NCBI GenBank assembly: GCA_024196135.1
Contig: JAMQCK010000810.1
Span: forward strand, 1 to 15,443
Origin: Pleurotus ostreatus/Saccharomyces cerevisiae fusant
Taxonomy: Eukaryota > Opisthokonta
DNA: 15,443 nucleotides
Direction of reading: 5' to 3'
Both the position numbers and the translations under genes were made by a program. The notes beneath the pieces were generated by a model that had not been told where the DNA came from, made no database searches, and saw only the letters and a list, made by a program, of their open reading frames with translations. Positions 1-9,342 of the stretch are shown piece by piece (the first letter of the stretch is position 1; every line of letters starts with the position of its first letter).

Positions 1-20
1 AGACAGATATGACGTCCCTG

Positions 21-160
21 GCCCTAACCCTAACTCCTAACCCAAAACCCTAACCCTGAACCCTAACCAAACCCTAACCTCCTAACCTCCCTAACCCTCC
101 TAACCTCAAACCTTAACCCCTAACCAACCCAAACCAACCCCTAACCCTCCTAACCTACCC
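21..160. repeat. Degenerate telomeric (CCCTAA)n repeat tract
   Basis: The stretch is built from CCCTAA units (the C-rich strand of TTAGGG), many of them altered, for example CTCCTAA, CCCAAAA, CCCTGAA, AACCTCC and CCAAACC. The C-rich strand runs 5' to 3' into the window, which is the orientation expected at a left chromosome end. The unit drifts strongly and bases 1-20 are not telomeric. This is therefore more likely old telomere-proximal or interstitial telomeric sequence than a live chromosome tip. TTAGGG-type repeats are shared by many filamentous fungi and animals and do not fix the species. Confidence 0.85.
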
Positions 161-555
161 TACTTCAGCTTGAATATTTTCACAAAGTCAGTGATTTTGT
201 GTTTTTGCAGTGGCACCAGCCACCAGTGGCTAGAGCCATGCCAAATGCATTTGGCTTCAGTGGCTGCAGCCATGGCACTTGCGTATTACCTCCTTCTACT
301 GGTGGACGGCGGGGTTGTCTGAGGCGAAAGGATGATCGGGACGGATCGCTAGTTTGGAGAGGACTGCCATCGCGGCGGGGATTCCAGTACGTCGTCTTAC
401 GACTGTCACTAGATCTCTTTCTCCTCGCGCCACTCTCCGTCGTCTAACGACAGGCAGAGCAGAAGGAGTCGCGGCGGTGACGGTACGGGAAGAGGAAGGG
501 CGACTGCGCTAGGGAAGACTCGGGTGAACACGCGAAGGGTGGAGCTTTACTTACA
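161..555 (-). repeat. Possible 3' LTR (or remnant) of the gypsy element, unpaired
   Basis: This stretch lies between the telomeric repeats and a polypurine tract that follows the gypsy gene on the minus strand. Read on the minus strand, the sequence directly after that tract starts TGTAAGTAAAGC, and a 5'-TG start is what an LTR should show there. I searched by eye for the same start or any internal word in 8837-9699 and found none. The matching 5' LTR is therefore absent, truncated or too different to see. A convincing CA end near the telomeric boundary and a target-site duplication were also not found. It could instead be unrelated subtelomeric sequence next to a 3'-truncated element. Confidence 0.35.
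181..287. repeat. Cluster of short palindromes and a direct repeat
   Basis: Several palindromes sit within about 100 bp. CACAAA and TTTGTG form an inverted pair near 181-201. GCCAC and GTGGC are separated by two bases near 218-229. CCAAATGCATTTGG at 241-254 is a perfect 14-bp palindrome, and TGGCTGCAGCCA near 261-272 is a perfect 12-bp palindrome. A related AGTGGCT...AGCCATG block occurs twice, starting near 224 and 259. The cluster lies next to the telomeric repeat. No function is known; it may be part of an LTR, a small foldback remnant or subtelomeric repeat. Confidence 0.6.
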
Positions 556-557
556 CG

Positions 558-567
558 CCCCCCACTC
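558..567 (-). other. Candidate polypurine tract (plus-strand primer) of the gypsy element
   Basis: On the minus strand this reads GAGTGGGGGG, followed by CG and then a TG dinucleotide. It lies about 70 bp after the Gag-Pol stop codon. Ty3/gypsy elements keep a purine run directly before the 3' LTR, which RNase H spares to prime plus-strand DNA synthesis. Position, strand and composition all fit. The call depends on the unproven LTR to its left. Confidence 0.5.
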
Positions 568-637
568 GTGAATCTAGCCGAGAGGAGGCGTTGGGTTACA
601 GTTACTGTACATGGTAGTTGAGTAATCGGAGGTTCTT

Positions 638-3600
638 CTACAAGTTGTGTTCTTCTTTGTACACGCGCAGCGTCTCCGCCGAGTTCTTGAGGTCCTGTTC
701 GGTCTGCCAAGTGTCGTATCGTGGGCCGAAGCCGCGCCAGCGGATCTTGTAGACTCGCTTCCTCTTTTTCTTGTCCCACTTGTGCTCGACGACGTGGTCG
801 ACCTCGAACTCTTCGTGCGCCATACGTCCGTCTCTGGTGTCGCCTAACGTAGCGCGGTTGTCTCCGAACTCCTTGGGTGACTCGTGGTATAACTTGAGGT
901 GATCGATGTTGAAGATGGGCGTGGAGGTGTACCGGTCGTCCATGCGCAGGCGGAAGGTGTTCGGGTTGATGCGCTGCATGACCTCGAAAGGGCCTATCCA
1001 CCTTTGATGTAACTTGCGTCCCTTCCCCTTCGACTCTATCCACTGCAGGGAGTGCGGATTCACGAGAACCCGGTCGCCCGTTTTGAATTCGGGGGTAGGC
1101 CGGCGTCCTTTGTTATACTCCTTGGCCTGTTCGTCTTGGGCCCTAGCTATTGCGTCCCGTGCTGCGTCTCTTCTCATGCGCAAGTCTTCGAGGAATCGCT
1201 CGGCTTCCTTGCCTTTGCTTCTCGCTTGCTCAGGCGCCATTTTGTTCAGGAAGTTGGTGGGCGATCTCGGCACGAATCCTAGCAGCAACTTGAACGGCTC
1301 TTCTTGCGTGGACTTGTGTATTGTAGCGTTGTATGCGAATTCCAGGAAGTGTACGAAGTTCGCCCATTCGCTGGGGTCCTGCGCGACGTAGGCTCGGAGC
1401 ATAGTTTCCAGGTGCTTGTTGAGGACCTCCGTTTGCCCGTCGTGCTGCGGGTGATGTGAAGACGACATGAGTAAGTCCGTCCTCAGCTCGCTCGACACTT
1501 CTTTCCAGAAGTCGAACGCCCATCGTGAGTCGCGGTCCATGATTAGGCTGCTGGGGACTCCGTACTTGCACACTAGGTGCTTCACGAAAAGGTGCGCGAA
1601 TCCCTTCTTGCTTAGGCTCGAGGTCGTCGGGACGAATTGGGCGTGCTTGGTGAATCGATCCACCAGCACTAGTACCGCGTCGAATCCGTTGGAAGGAGGT
1701 AGGTGTACGATGAAGTCCATAGACACAGATTCGTACGGCGAGCTCGGTATGGGGTTGGGTATGAGCGTTCCGAAACGCTTGAAGTTTGCCATTTTACTCT
1801 TCTGGCAGACGTCGCAGGAGGCGCAGAACTTTTCGAGAGTCACCTTCATGCGGTTCCAGTAGTATTGACTCCTCAACTTCGACCACAGCTTGAAGTGGCC
1901 GCCGTGCGCTGTCTCAATAGGGTTCTCGTGGGCCTCTCGCAAGATCTTCCTTTGTAGCGCTTTCGGCACGCACAAGCGAGGTGCGTAGTCGGCGTCGAGG
2001 AAGTAGAGCAGCCCTTGTTCGTCCTTGAAGTACCGGCGTCCAGGTGTCGCCTGTTCCCCCGCCTCGGGTGTCTCTCTGTAGCGTTTCTTGAAGAACGGGT
2101 CTTGCGAGTAGCCCCGTATGAACTCGTCGACTGTGTCTTGCTTGAGCTGAATCAGTATAGTGGGTGGAGGTTCGAAGATTCTTCTGTAGTCCGCGCGGTT
2201 GGGCAGCTCGTCCAGCTGTTCCCCTTCGTGCTGGGGTTGGTCTTTATTCTCTTGCACGTCCTCTTGCTTCCCGTCGGTTGCTGCGTTCGTTTCCTCCGTT
2301 TCCTTCTTCTCGACTTGCTTGTCTGGCTGATTCTCTTTCGCTTCCTGCGCCTCCGCCCCCCGACGAGCCAGTCGAGAAGATCTGCGCACCGTATACGCCT
2401 CTGGTGCGCCTTCCACGCAGTCGTCCCAGCTGAAAGCCACGAAAGCCTCGGCGTGATTGTCGCTCTCAAACGCTCGTTTGGCTCGCCTCCGCCGCTCGCT
2501 TTCCTCGCGCAGGGCTGCGTCTGCTGAGTCGGACGCCAGCGCTGCGCTCTCTACTTCTGCTGGTGAGACGTACGCCGGCGGTTCGCGCGGGATGCGGCTC
2601 AAGGGGTCGACGTTAGAATGAATGCGGCCGGCTCGATGGATTATTTCTAGTCCCGGCCTGAATGCGGAGAACACGGCCCCCCAAGAAGCGAGTCGTCGGT
2701 TACTATTTTCGTAAGTCTTTGCCCACTGTAAGGCACTGTGGTCGGTCACGAGTAGCACCTGAGAGCCTTCGAGGTAGGGCTGGAACTTGATAAGCCCCTC
2801 CTTTGCCGCTAACGCCTCGCGTTCGGTGGCGCTGTAGCGACTTTCCGCGCCTTTGAACGACCTGGACCAGTAGGCGACCACCCGTTCCACATAGACCTCC
2901 GAGTCGTCGAGCGAATCTCCCCACTGCCCTACGTCTGGCACGTCGTTTGTTTTGCTCGATATTCGCGTCGCCAGACGCGGGGGTGGTTGGCCGGCTTCGA
3001 ACAGGGACTTCAGGCGGTCGTATGTGCGTGTGCCCTTCAGGTCGCCGACCTTCATCGGTTGCACCTGTTGTAGGGCGCATCCGAGGGCGTAGTCGGATGC
3101 ATCTGTGTACAAGCGATAGGGGTGTCCTTCCATCGGGTGACCTAAGACCGGCGCGCTCTGCAGGGCTTTCTTGGCTTGCACGAAGGCGTACTCCTCCTCC
3201 GCTCCCCATTTCCAGTGGGCGCCCTTCTTGAGTAAAGCGTGGAGGGTAGAGCATATGTCCGAGTAGTAGGGTATGAAAGCGTTGAAATATACGGTCATAC
3301 CCAGAAAGGCCGCCAGTTCAGCTCGAGAGTTGAGTCGCTTCATTTCTAGCACCGCCTTCACCTTCTCGTAGTGTGTCGATAGGCCCAGTCTGGAGACCTT
3401 GTGTCCGAGCAGTATAATAGAGTCATAAAATAGGTAGCACTTGGCGGGTGATAGGGTGATCTTCGCCTCCTCGATGGCGGTGAGCACCTTGTCCAGGTGC
3501 TCGATGTGTTCCTCGAATGACCGCGAGTACACCACTATGTTGTCTATGTAGACCAACGAGAACAGCCAGAGATATGGCGCGAGTACCGAGTTCATGACTC

Positions 3601-6600
3601 GCTGGAATATGGACGGACCGTTTCGAAGACCGAATGGAAGCCTTTTGAATTGGAAAAGCCCTCGGTGTGTGCGGAAGGCGGTTTTCTCCACATCGTCCGG
3701 ATGTACTGATAGCTGCGTGAACCCCGACAGGGCGTCCAGCGAAGAAAGAACTTGTGCCCCGGACAGGGAGGCGAGGATCTCCTGTTGTCGCGGGATAGGA
3801 AATTCGTCGGGGATAGTCGCGTCGTTGAGCTTGCGATAGTCTACGCAGAATCGCGGCTTCCCGTTGCGATACGCGATGACGACCGGGGCGCTCCAGGGGC
3901 TGCGAGACTCTTCGATGACCCCTTGCGCGAACCACTTGTTGATCTGCTCGTCTATCACTTGCTTCTTAGCGGAGGAGGCCCCGAACATGGGGACAGCTAT
4001 CGGTTCGGTCCCGTCCTTGAGTCGGATGCGTGCGGCGGCTTCGTAATCCCCGAGTCGTCCGTCCAAGGCGAAAGCTTTCTTGTGACTCTCCAGCATACTC
4101 CAAGCGCGCTCCTTCAGATGTTCCGGTAGCGCTCCTACGTCGAGTACCTTCCTGAAGTCGTCTTCTCGCACGTCCTCCACTTCTGGCATTGCTGCCGTCT
4201 TTGGCCCGTACTCCTCCGGTTCATCGCTAGTCGATTCTTGCCAGCTCGCGTAGGACTCGCGGTCGGGCATGCAGAACTTGCGCTCGGCTGGCTGCTGGCC
4301 CGCTGCCCAGGCCGCGTAAGTAGAGGCATCGGGCATGCGCGTAGACGTGGTCGGCTTCTTCTTTGATGTGTCCTCTGTCTTCCGTTCGCTAGTCTCGTCG
4401 CCCGCCTCGCCCCGCGTGAAAGTCTCTCCCAAGTTCGTCTCGCACGCGGTTCGGACGAAATAGGCGTGTTGTGCCAGTTTCAGCCATTCGTCCACGTCTT
4501 GCGGTTTGTCGAAATAGTCGTCAGCGTGCGCTATCTTCCCGAGGGTTTCCCCTTGCCTCACGAACTTCGGGCTAGTCGACAGATTGGCCACCGGGACCGA
4601 GGGCGAACGAGCGTCGATGAGGGTGTTGGGTACCGCCAGGTGATGCGAGTCGCTGGTCGACAAGAGGGTTTTCTCGATGACCCATTCTCCTTCTTCGGCG
4701 AAAGGTCCCCGGAGCGGGACCCGAGCGACCGTTTGAGGGGGAATGAGCACGTCCTTGTCCGCCCTCACGGTATAGTCTTCTTCTTGAGCGAGCTTGTCTC
4801 TCTTCTTCTTGTCTCTCTTCAACTTCCTGCGGTGAGCTCTTCTCGCAAACGTCTGCGCCGGCACCTCCCCTTGATAGGAGCGGGCCACTTGCTCGTAGTC
4901 CCTCGTCCGGCTTACGCTCGTAGCTGCGACCGCGCTGTCCACGCCGCCGAAGTAGACCTTCGTGCCGGTGTCGACTCGCCGCTCCACTGCGACTTCGTAG
5001 GCTTGCTGGAAGTCCTCGCCCAAGAGAAGGGGAACCGTCATTCCCTCCACGACATACGCTTCGACTTCCAGCTCGAGAATGGTGCCGTCTTCGGCTTCCG
5101 CGAACAGCAGCAATCTCACGTACCCTCGCATGGGAGTGCTAGTCGCGGTGAGTTGCCATAGTTTCATTTTGGCTCCCTTCTTGATAGGCGGCGGGTTTCT
5201 GATCTGTTCGTATTGCTCGGCGCTGAGGAGAGACAAGTTCGCTCCTGAATCCATTCGTCCGTCGATCTCTTCGTCGTTTAGAGAGCCTAGGCGAACTCGG
5301 ATGTTCAGCACCGAGGTCCCGAGCGACGCGTATCCGGGTGGTCTCTTGATCTTGGGTCGTAGCTTGAGGGGGGGGTCTGCGAATGGCCTGACGGCTGGTA
5401 TGGCGTAGGCCTCCTTCTGTTCCGCCCCCCACTCATCTCCTTCTTCGGTAGCGTCTGGCTGAACGCGCCACGCTTCGTCTTCTCCCACGTATTCCAGGAT
5501 GCGCGGACCGTCGGCGGGTAGAGCGCCCCCCTCGTGCCAGTACTCTTCTTCAATGACTTCGATTCTCGACTGCACGTTCGACATGCTTACGAATAACACT
5601 TCTGCCGGCTCCTCCTTCAGCTCTTCACCGTCGTCCTCGACTTCGTCCACCTCCTCAATCGTCTCCAGGGTCTTACGTTCCTCCGACGAGCTAGTCGCCT
5701 TCGACAGAACCGCCCAATCAAAATCCTGCTCCGACACCATAGCCCAGGCGGCGTTGTACGCTTTCTCTCTCGCGGCTTCTCCGGGCTCGGCTACGTAGCC
5801 TTTGCGCCTCTTGTCTCGCATGTACTCCTCTCTATGAGGACATTCCCTATTCCAGTGGTACGGGCTGCCGCAGGCGAAGCACGGCGCGGGTGGAGACTTC
5901 TTCGCCGTCGTACGGACATCGTTCCTCTTTTCGAAGGGATACTTCTTGTTCGCAGGCGGGGGCTTCTTCTGCACCACCGAGTAGGCGGCCGCTAGAATCT
6001 CTTCCCAAGGACCTTCTTCGTCCGAATTGGAGTCGCTCTCATGGTCTGAGTTGCGAGAGCTCGGCGAGTCTGGCGCCTCGTCGTCTCCTCGCTCCGTGTT
6101 GAAGGCCGTCTTGCGAAAGGGGCCCTTCGTAGAGATCGGCTTCGACGAGCCTGTGATGCCGTACCTTTTGAGTATGGAGGCGACGCTGGATTCCAGGTCT
6201 CCTTCGTTACGTCTAGTGCCCGACAGAAGCTCGTGTTCGAATTCGATAGCTCTCTCTTTCAGCTCGTCGGTGTCTCTCAAGGTGGAAGTCGAGAGAGTGA
6301 GATGCCAATGTGTGGGGATGCGTTCGATGATGAGTTGCAGCTCGTCCTGAGTGCCCTGCTCTGAGTACCCCAGGAATCGCGCCGTCATGATACGTCGGTT
6401 GATGTAGTCCAGCGGTGACTCGTAGCGGTGTTTGTTTTCGTCACGGAATGACGATTGCCGGAAGTCGGAGGCGAGTTTATTGACCCATCTTCGCCCCAGG
6501 TAACCGTCCGCTATTCCTTGCGTCCAATTGTAGGAGTTCTCCTGCATCCAGTCCTTCTGGGCCTCGGTCACAGTCATGTACCAAAGGTCGATGGACGAGC

Positions 6601-8836
6601 CCTCTCTCAACTTCTGCCAGACCCAGTAGCCGAGCGCTTCCGGTAGGTATCCACCTCCTCTTGCTATGCGGTTGATGCGCCAGAAGTACGCGACAGCCGT
6701 AGATCTATCGCCGTCCCACGACGGGACGTCACTGGACTTAAGGACAGGATTAATGGTCGGTACGACTGTCCCGTACGGCGCGCGTGGTGCGCGCGGTAGC
6801 GCACCCGTCGAGCCTCCGCCCGGGCCTCCCGGGGGACCACCCCCTCCTCTAGGGGCTCCGGGACGTTGCCCTGCTCGAGCTGGGCGCATGTGGGGCGGAA
6901 CCTGGCAAGGGTTGCTCGGATTCCCCGGATGGTAGGGCGGAGGGCCGCCACCTCCGCCACCTGGGGGACCGCCGCCGCCCGGAGGACCTCCGCCGCCTCC
7001 TGAGGGGCCGCCTCCCCCTCCGTAAGGCGCGCCGCCGCCGCCATTCGGTCCATTTCCCTGGCCGCCGCCGCCGTGGCCGCCTCCTCCGCCTCCATTCCCA
7101 CCTGTAGGCGGATTGAAGGGGGGCTGTCGCCCTCGGTCATCGTTATTCTCGTCGTCGCCGTCCCCGTCGTCACCAGGGGGTGGAGCTCCACCGGCGACTC
7201 CGAACGCGCGGTTCACGTCGATGTACCCTGACCATCGGCGATTGGGTAGCTGTCCAGTGCCTCCTCGAGCGAGAGGTGGGGGCAGCACCGGCCGACCAAA
7301 CAGCGTGAGTTGCGGCGTAGGGGCTCCGAAGAATGAGTAGATAGACGTTCTCCTTCCTCCTCGGTGGCCGCGACCTTGCGGTGCGGGCGTCTCGGGGTAT
7401 CCTTCGCCGTTGTCTAAGTCGTACTCGTATTGGTAAGAGAACTCTTGGTTGGCGAGGGCTTCGTAGTTCGACTGGTTGGCTTCTCGTTCTTGGCCTTCGT
7501 CCTGGAATGTAACTCGTTCCTTCTGCTTCCCTTTATCGCCTCCCGCTTTTTCTGTATTGGAGGACGCCGCTTCCTTGGGTTCGAGCAGGCTAGGGGGGCC
7601 GTAGCGCGCGTACTCGTACGACCTGGGTCCTTCGTATGAGATGACTTGCGGGTTCCCTACTGGCTCCCTCGGGGGAAAGAAGGAGGATAGCAATCGAGGA
7701 GTGGGAGCGAGGTCGTGCGAGTTAGTTTCGACGAATCGGTCGCGGCCCGTCTTGCTGGTTGCCGAGGCGTAGAACCCAGGGGGCATCCTCAAGCCAGGTA
7801 TCGCGCCTATGCCGAACTTGACTTTCTCTTCGGCCAGGGGGTAGCGCTCTATCTCCTGGTACACCGACGCGGTTGTGGTGGCTGGCGAGGTTGGTACTTC
7901 GCCCTCGGCGGCTCCGCAGGCCGCGTAAGCGCGCGTCAAGTACTTGGCGTAGACCCGGAGGCCTTGTGCGAAGCGCCCCGATAACCCCTTCCACGCGATG
8001 TTGATTGAGGCAAGGGTGCGCGCCCCGTTGAGCACTTTCAAGAACGCTCCCGTGGGGTCGACCTGCCACGCGGGCTCTTGGTAGTGCTGAGGGTCGAGCG
8101 ACCGCAGCCGATTGAGCAGACTCTCGAATTCGTCCATGACGTCGAGGAGGTCGATGGCTAGTGACTTCCTCACGCAGAATCGGAGCCTCGACCCGTCCAT
8201 GGGCACACCGTGGTCCTCTAAGTCGACTTCTCGCAACTCGGCGCGCGTCGCGTACAACTTGACGCGCTTTTCCAGAGAGTCCCGCTCTACCGGCTGAGTC
8301 CAGTCTCGCGCGTAGAAGGTAGCGTCCACGTTCTGGATGTCCTCCAGGGCCGCCTCCTTCTCCATGAGCTCTCGGGTTTCGGCTGTCGTCTGGGGCGCGA
8401 AGGGACTGTCTAAATTCACGGTGCTTGACGACGCTTGAGCGGAAGTCGTCGGAGGCTGGAAGAGCATTGAAGCGGTGGCTCCTTTCGGCGAGGATTCCTT
8501 TGATGTGGCTAATCCCGCCGTCGTACTCGGCGCTTGCGACGAGGGGACGCTAGAGTCTTGGGAAGACGGGCGCTGAGGGTCATCTTTCCCTCCTTTGCCA
8601 GTTGTCGCGCCCTTCGGAGGAGGAGGGGGTTTGTTGTTGTTCTTCTGAGCTTCCTTCAACAAGTTCGTCTTCCCAGGGTATGGAGTCTCGCCCGGGAGAG
8701 GCGTGAGAGGCGAAGGGGGATTCGACTCGTTGTGTAGGGGGAGCACTGGCTTGTCGCTTCCCGCATTGCCCTTGTTAGAGGGCCCTCCTCTTCCTACGCC
8801 GAAGGTGCCGGAATTCTTCCGCCAGGGGTAGGTCAT
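638..8836 (-). CDS. Ty3/gypsy chromovirus Gag-Pol polyprotein, full frame with altered RT active site
   Basis: This is a single uninterrupted frame of 2,732 residues that encodes the whole protein set of an LTR retrotransposon: particle shell, maturation protease, reverse transcription and integration. Residues 1-150 are Pro/Ser/Thr-rich. An acidic and then very Gly-rich tract covers about 545-690, and a Gag capsid-like region with W707-D-G-D follows. The CCHC knuckle is C986, C989, H994, C999. The protease has DSG at 1196-1198, and about 1355-1440 looks like the beta-rich PR-RT linker. RT carries D1701 in LDALSGF, then FGLRN, then YIDN at 1763-1766, where YxDD is expected. RNase H uses D1912, E2007, D2032 and D2077. 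Integrase has the HHCC half ending C2341/C2344, the core D2374, D2434, E2470 (exactly DD35E), a GPF motif at 2615, and a chromodomain at 2676-2732 with F/W/F cage positions. The ATG is fixed by an in-frame TAG 12 bases upstream; the stop is TAG. The protein is about twice the usual length for fungal chromoviruses, mainly through its N-terminal part. The open frame implies a fairly recent insertion, but the Asp-to-Asn change at residue 1766 probably disables RT. Confidence 0.95.
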   Translation of the reverse strand: MTYPWRKNSGTFGVGRGGPSNKGNAGSDKPVLPLHNESNPPSPLTPLPGETPYPGKTNLLKEAQKNNNKPPPPPKGATTGKGGKDDPQRPSSQDSSVPSSQAPSTTAGLATSKESSPKGATASMLFQPPTTSAQASSSTVNLDSPFAPQTTAETRELMEKEAALEDIQNVDATFYARDWTQPVERDSLEKRVKLYATRAELREVDLEDHGVPMDGSRLRFCVRKSLAIDLLDVMDEFESLLNRLRSLDPQHYQEPAWQVDPTGAFLKVLNGARTLASINIAWKGLSGRFAQGLRVYAKYLTRAYAACGAAEGEVPTSPATTTASVYQEIERYPLAEEKVKFGIGAIPGLRMPPGFYASATSKTGRDRFVETNSHDLAPTPRLLSSFFPPREPVGNPQVISYEGPRSYEYARYGPPSLLEPKEAASSNTEKAGGDKGKQKERVTFQDEGQEREANQSNYEALANQEFSYQYEYDLDNGEGYPETPAPQGRGHRGGRRTSIYSFFGAPTPQLTLFGRPVLPPPLARGGTGQLPNRRWSGYIDVNRAFGVAGGAPPPGDDGDGDDENNDDRGRQPPFNPPTGGNGGGGGGHGGGGQGNGPNGGGGAPYGGGGGPSGGGGGPPGGGGPPGGGGGGPPPYHPGNPSNPCQVPPHMRPARAGQRPGAPRGGGGPPGGPGGGSTGALPRAPRAPYGTVVPTINPVLKSSDVPSWDGDRSTAVAYFWRINRIARGGGYLPEALGYWVWQKLREGSSIDLWYMTVTEAQKDWMQENSYNWTQGIADGYLGRRWVNKLASDFRQSSFRDENKHRYESPLDYINRRIMTARFLGYSEQGTQDELQLIIERIPTHWHLTLSTSTLRDTDELKERAIEFEHELLSGTRRNEGDLESSVASILKRYGITGSSKPISTKGPFRKTAFNTERGDDEAPDSPSSRNSDHESDSNSDEEGPWEEILAAAYSVVQKKPPPANKKYPFEKRNDVRTTAKKSPPAPCFACGSPYHWNRECPHREEYMRDKRRKGYVAEPGEAAREKAYNAAWAMVSEQDFDWAVLSKATSSSEERKTLETIEEVDEVEDDGEELKEEPAEVLFVSMSNVQSRIEVIEEEYWHEGGALPADGPRILEYVGEDEAWRVQPDATEEGDEWGAEQKEAYAIPAVRPFADPPLKLRPKIKRPPGYASLGTSVLNIRVRLGSLNDEEIDGRMDSGANLSLLSAEQYEQIRNPPPIKKGAKMKLWQLTATSTPMRGYVRLLLFAEAEDGTILELEVEAYVVEGMTVPLLLGEDFQQAYEVAVERRVDTGTKVYFGGVDSAVAATSVSRTRDYEQVARSYQGEVPAQTFARRAHRRKLKRDKKKRDKLAQEEDYTVRADKDVLIPPQTVARVPLRGPFAEEGEWVIEKTLLSTSDSHHLAVPNTLIDARSPSVPVANLSTSPKFVRQGETLGKIAHADDYFDKPQDVDEWLKLAQHAYFVRTACETNLGETFTRGEAGDETSERKTEDTSKKKPTTSTRMPDASTYAAWAAGQQPAERKFCMPDRESYASWQESTSDEPEEYGPKTAAMPEVEDVREDDFRKVLDVGALPEHLKERAWSMLESHKKAFALDGRLGDYEAAARIRLKDGTEPIAVPMFGASSAKKQVIDEQINKWFAQGVIEESRSPWSAPVVIAYRNGKPRFCVDYRKLNDATIPDEFPIPRQQEILASLSGAQVLSSLDALSGFTQLSVHPDDVEKTAFRTHRGLFQFKRLPFGLRNGPSIFQRVMNSVLAPYLWLFSLVYIDNIVVYSRSFEEHIEHLDKVLTAIEEAKITLSPAKCYLFYDSIILLGHKVSRLGLSTHYEKVKAVLEMKRLNSRAELAAFLGMTVYFNAFIPYYSDICSTLHALLKKGAHWKWGAEEEYAFVQAKKALQSAPVLGHPMEGHPYRLYTDASDYALGCALQQVQPMKVGDLKGTRTYDRLKSLFEAGQPPPRLATRISSKTNDVPDVGQWGDSLDDSEVYVERVVAYWSRSFKGAESRYSATEREALAAKEGLIKFQPYLEGSQVLLVTDHSALQWAKTYENSNRRLASWGAVFSAFRPGLEIIHRAGRIHSNVDPLSRIPREPPAYVSPAEVESAALASDSADAALREESERRRRAKRAFESDNHAEAFVAFSWDDCVEGAPEAYTVRRSSRLARRGAEAQEAKENQPDKQVEKKETEETNAATDGKQEDVQENKDQPQHEGEQLDELPNRADYRRIFEPPPTILIQLKQDTVDEFIRGYSQDPFFKKRYRETPEAGEQATPGRRYFKDEQGLLYFLDADYAPRLCVPKALQRKILREAHENPIETAHGGHFKLWSKLRSQYYWNRMKVTLEKFCASCDVCQKSKMANFKRFGTLIPNPIPSSPYESVSMDFIVHLPPSNGFDAVLVLVDRFTKHAQFVPTTSSLSKKGFAHLFVKHLVCKYGVPSSLIMDRDSRWAFDFWKEVSSELRTDLLMSSSHHPQHDGQTEVLNKHLETMLRAYVAQDPSEWANFVHFLEFAYNATIHKSTQEEPFKLLLGFVPRSPTNFLNKMAPEQARSKGKEAERFLEDLRMRRDAARDAIARAQDEQAKEYNKGRRPTPEFKTGDRVLVNPHSLQWIESKGKGRKLHQRWIGPFEVMQRINPNTFRLRMDDRYTSTPIFNIDHLKLYHESPKEFGDNRATLGDTRDGRMAHEEFEVDHVVEHKWDKKKRKRVYKIRWRGFGPRYDTWQTEQDLKNSAETLRVYKEEHNL

Positions 8837-9204
8837 GTCGTCAGACTACGTTGATCGCCGGCTGGTTAAAGGTCGCCGGATTCGCGAGGAAGCTAGCTGG
8901 GAGAACAGAGAGCGGATGGATCTAGTGTGCTTCGAGGTTCGCTAAGCTATGCGCTCGCGATCCCACAGTGTCCACTTTGCGGAGACTGTGCCGCGACGTG
9001 GTCACGCGAGCGCGCAGTTGCAGCAGAGTGGTCGCGTTGGCGACGTTCCTAGCGGCTAGTGGCTACCACTTAGCCCGCGTAGAAGGCGAGGTAGGTATAA
9101 CCTATCCCTCGGGTACCCGCGCAAGCGCGTGCCTCAGCTCAGACCGTCGCTTAGCGAACACGAGATGAGGATTCGAGATAGGATAGTCAGTTGTCTAAGC
9201 GGGC

Positions 9205-9227
9205 GGCCCGCGGGCCCGTACGGGCCC
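9205..9227. repeat. Overlapping GC palindromes in the gypsy leader
   Basis: GGCCCGCGGGCC at 9205-9216 is a perfect 12-bp palindrome. GGGCCCGTACGGGCCC at 9212-9227 is a perfect 16-bp palindrome that overlaps it. They lie about 370 bases upstream of the Gag start on the element's strand. Retroviral and retrotransposon leaders often use self-complementary loops for RNA dimerisation and packaging. That role is an inference from position and symmetry only. Confidence 0.6.
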
Positions 9228-9342
9228 CGTGTGGCTCCCGCGCGCGGTAAGTACACGTGATGTAGGTACAAGTGGGTCCTCCCTAGCTACGTGTCTGAAG
9301 AGTCGCGAAAATACACCCCCCTTCTCCTGCAGCTACACTCAC

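Noticed and set aside
6930..7110. GC-rich triplet repeat as a microsatellite or mobile element
   Set aside because: It is the in-frame Gly-rich tract of Gag, varied at codon level, and is explained by the protein.
444..8069. Many other open frames on both strands across the gypsy gene
   Set aside because: They overlap the 2,732-codon frame in other phases, are Arg/Pro/Ser-rich and carry no motifs. They are shadows of GC-rich coding DNA.
9068..9070. Primer binding site starting TGGTAGCC (minus strand)
   Set aside because: Only TGGTAGC resembles an initiator-Met tRNA complement. The following bases do not match, and no LTR end lies directly upstream.
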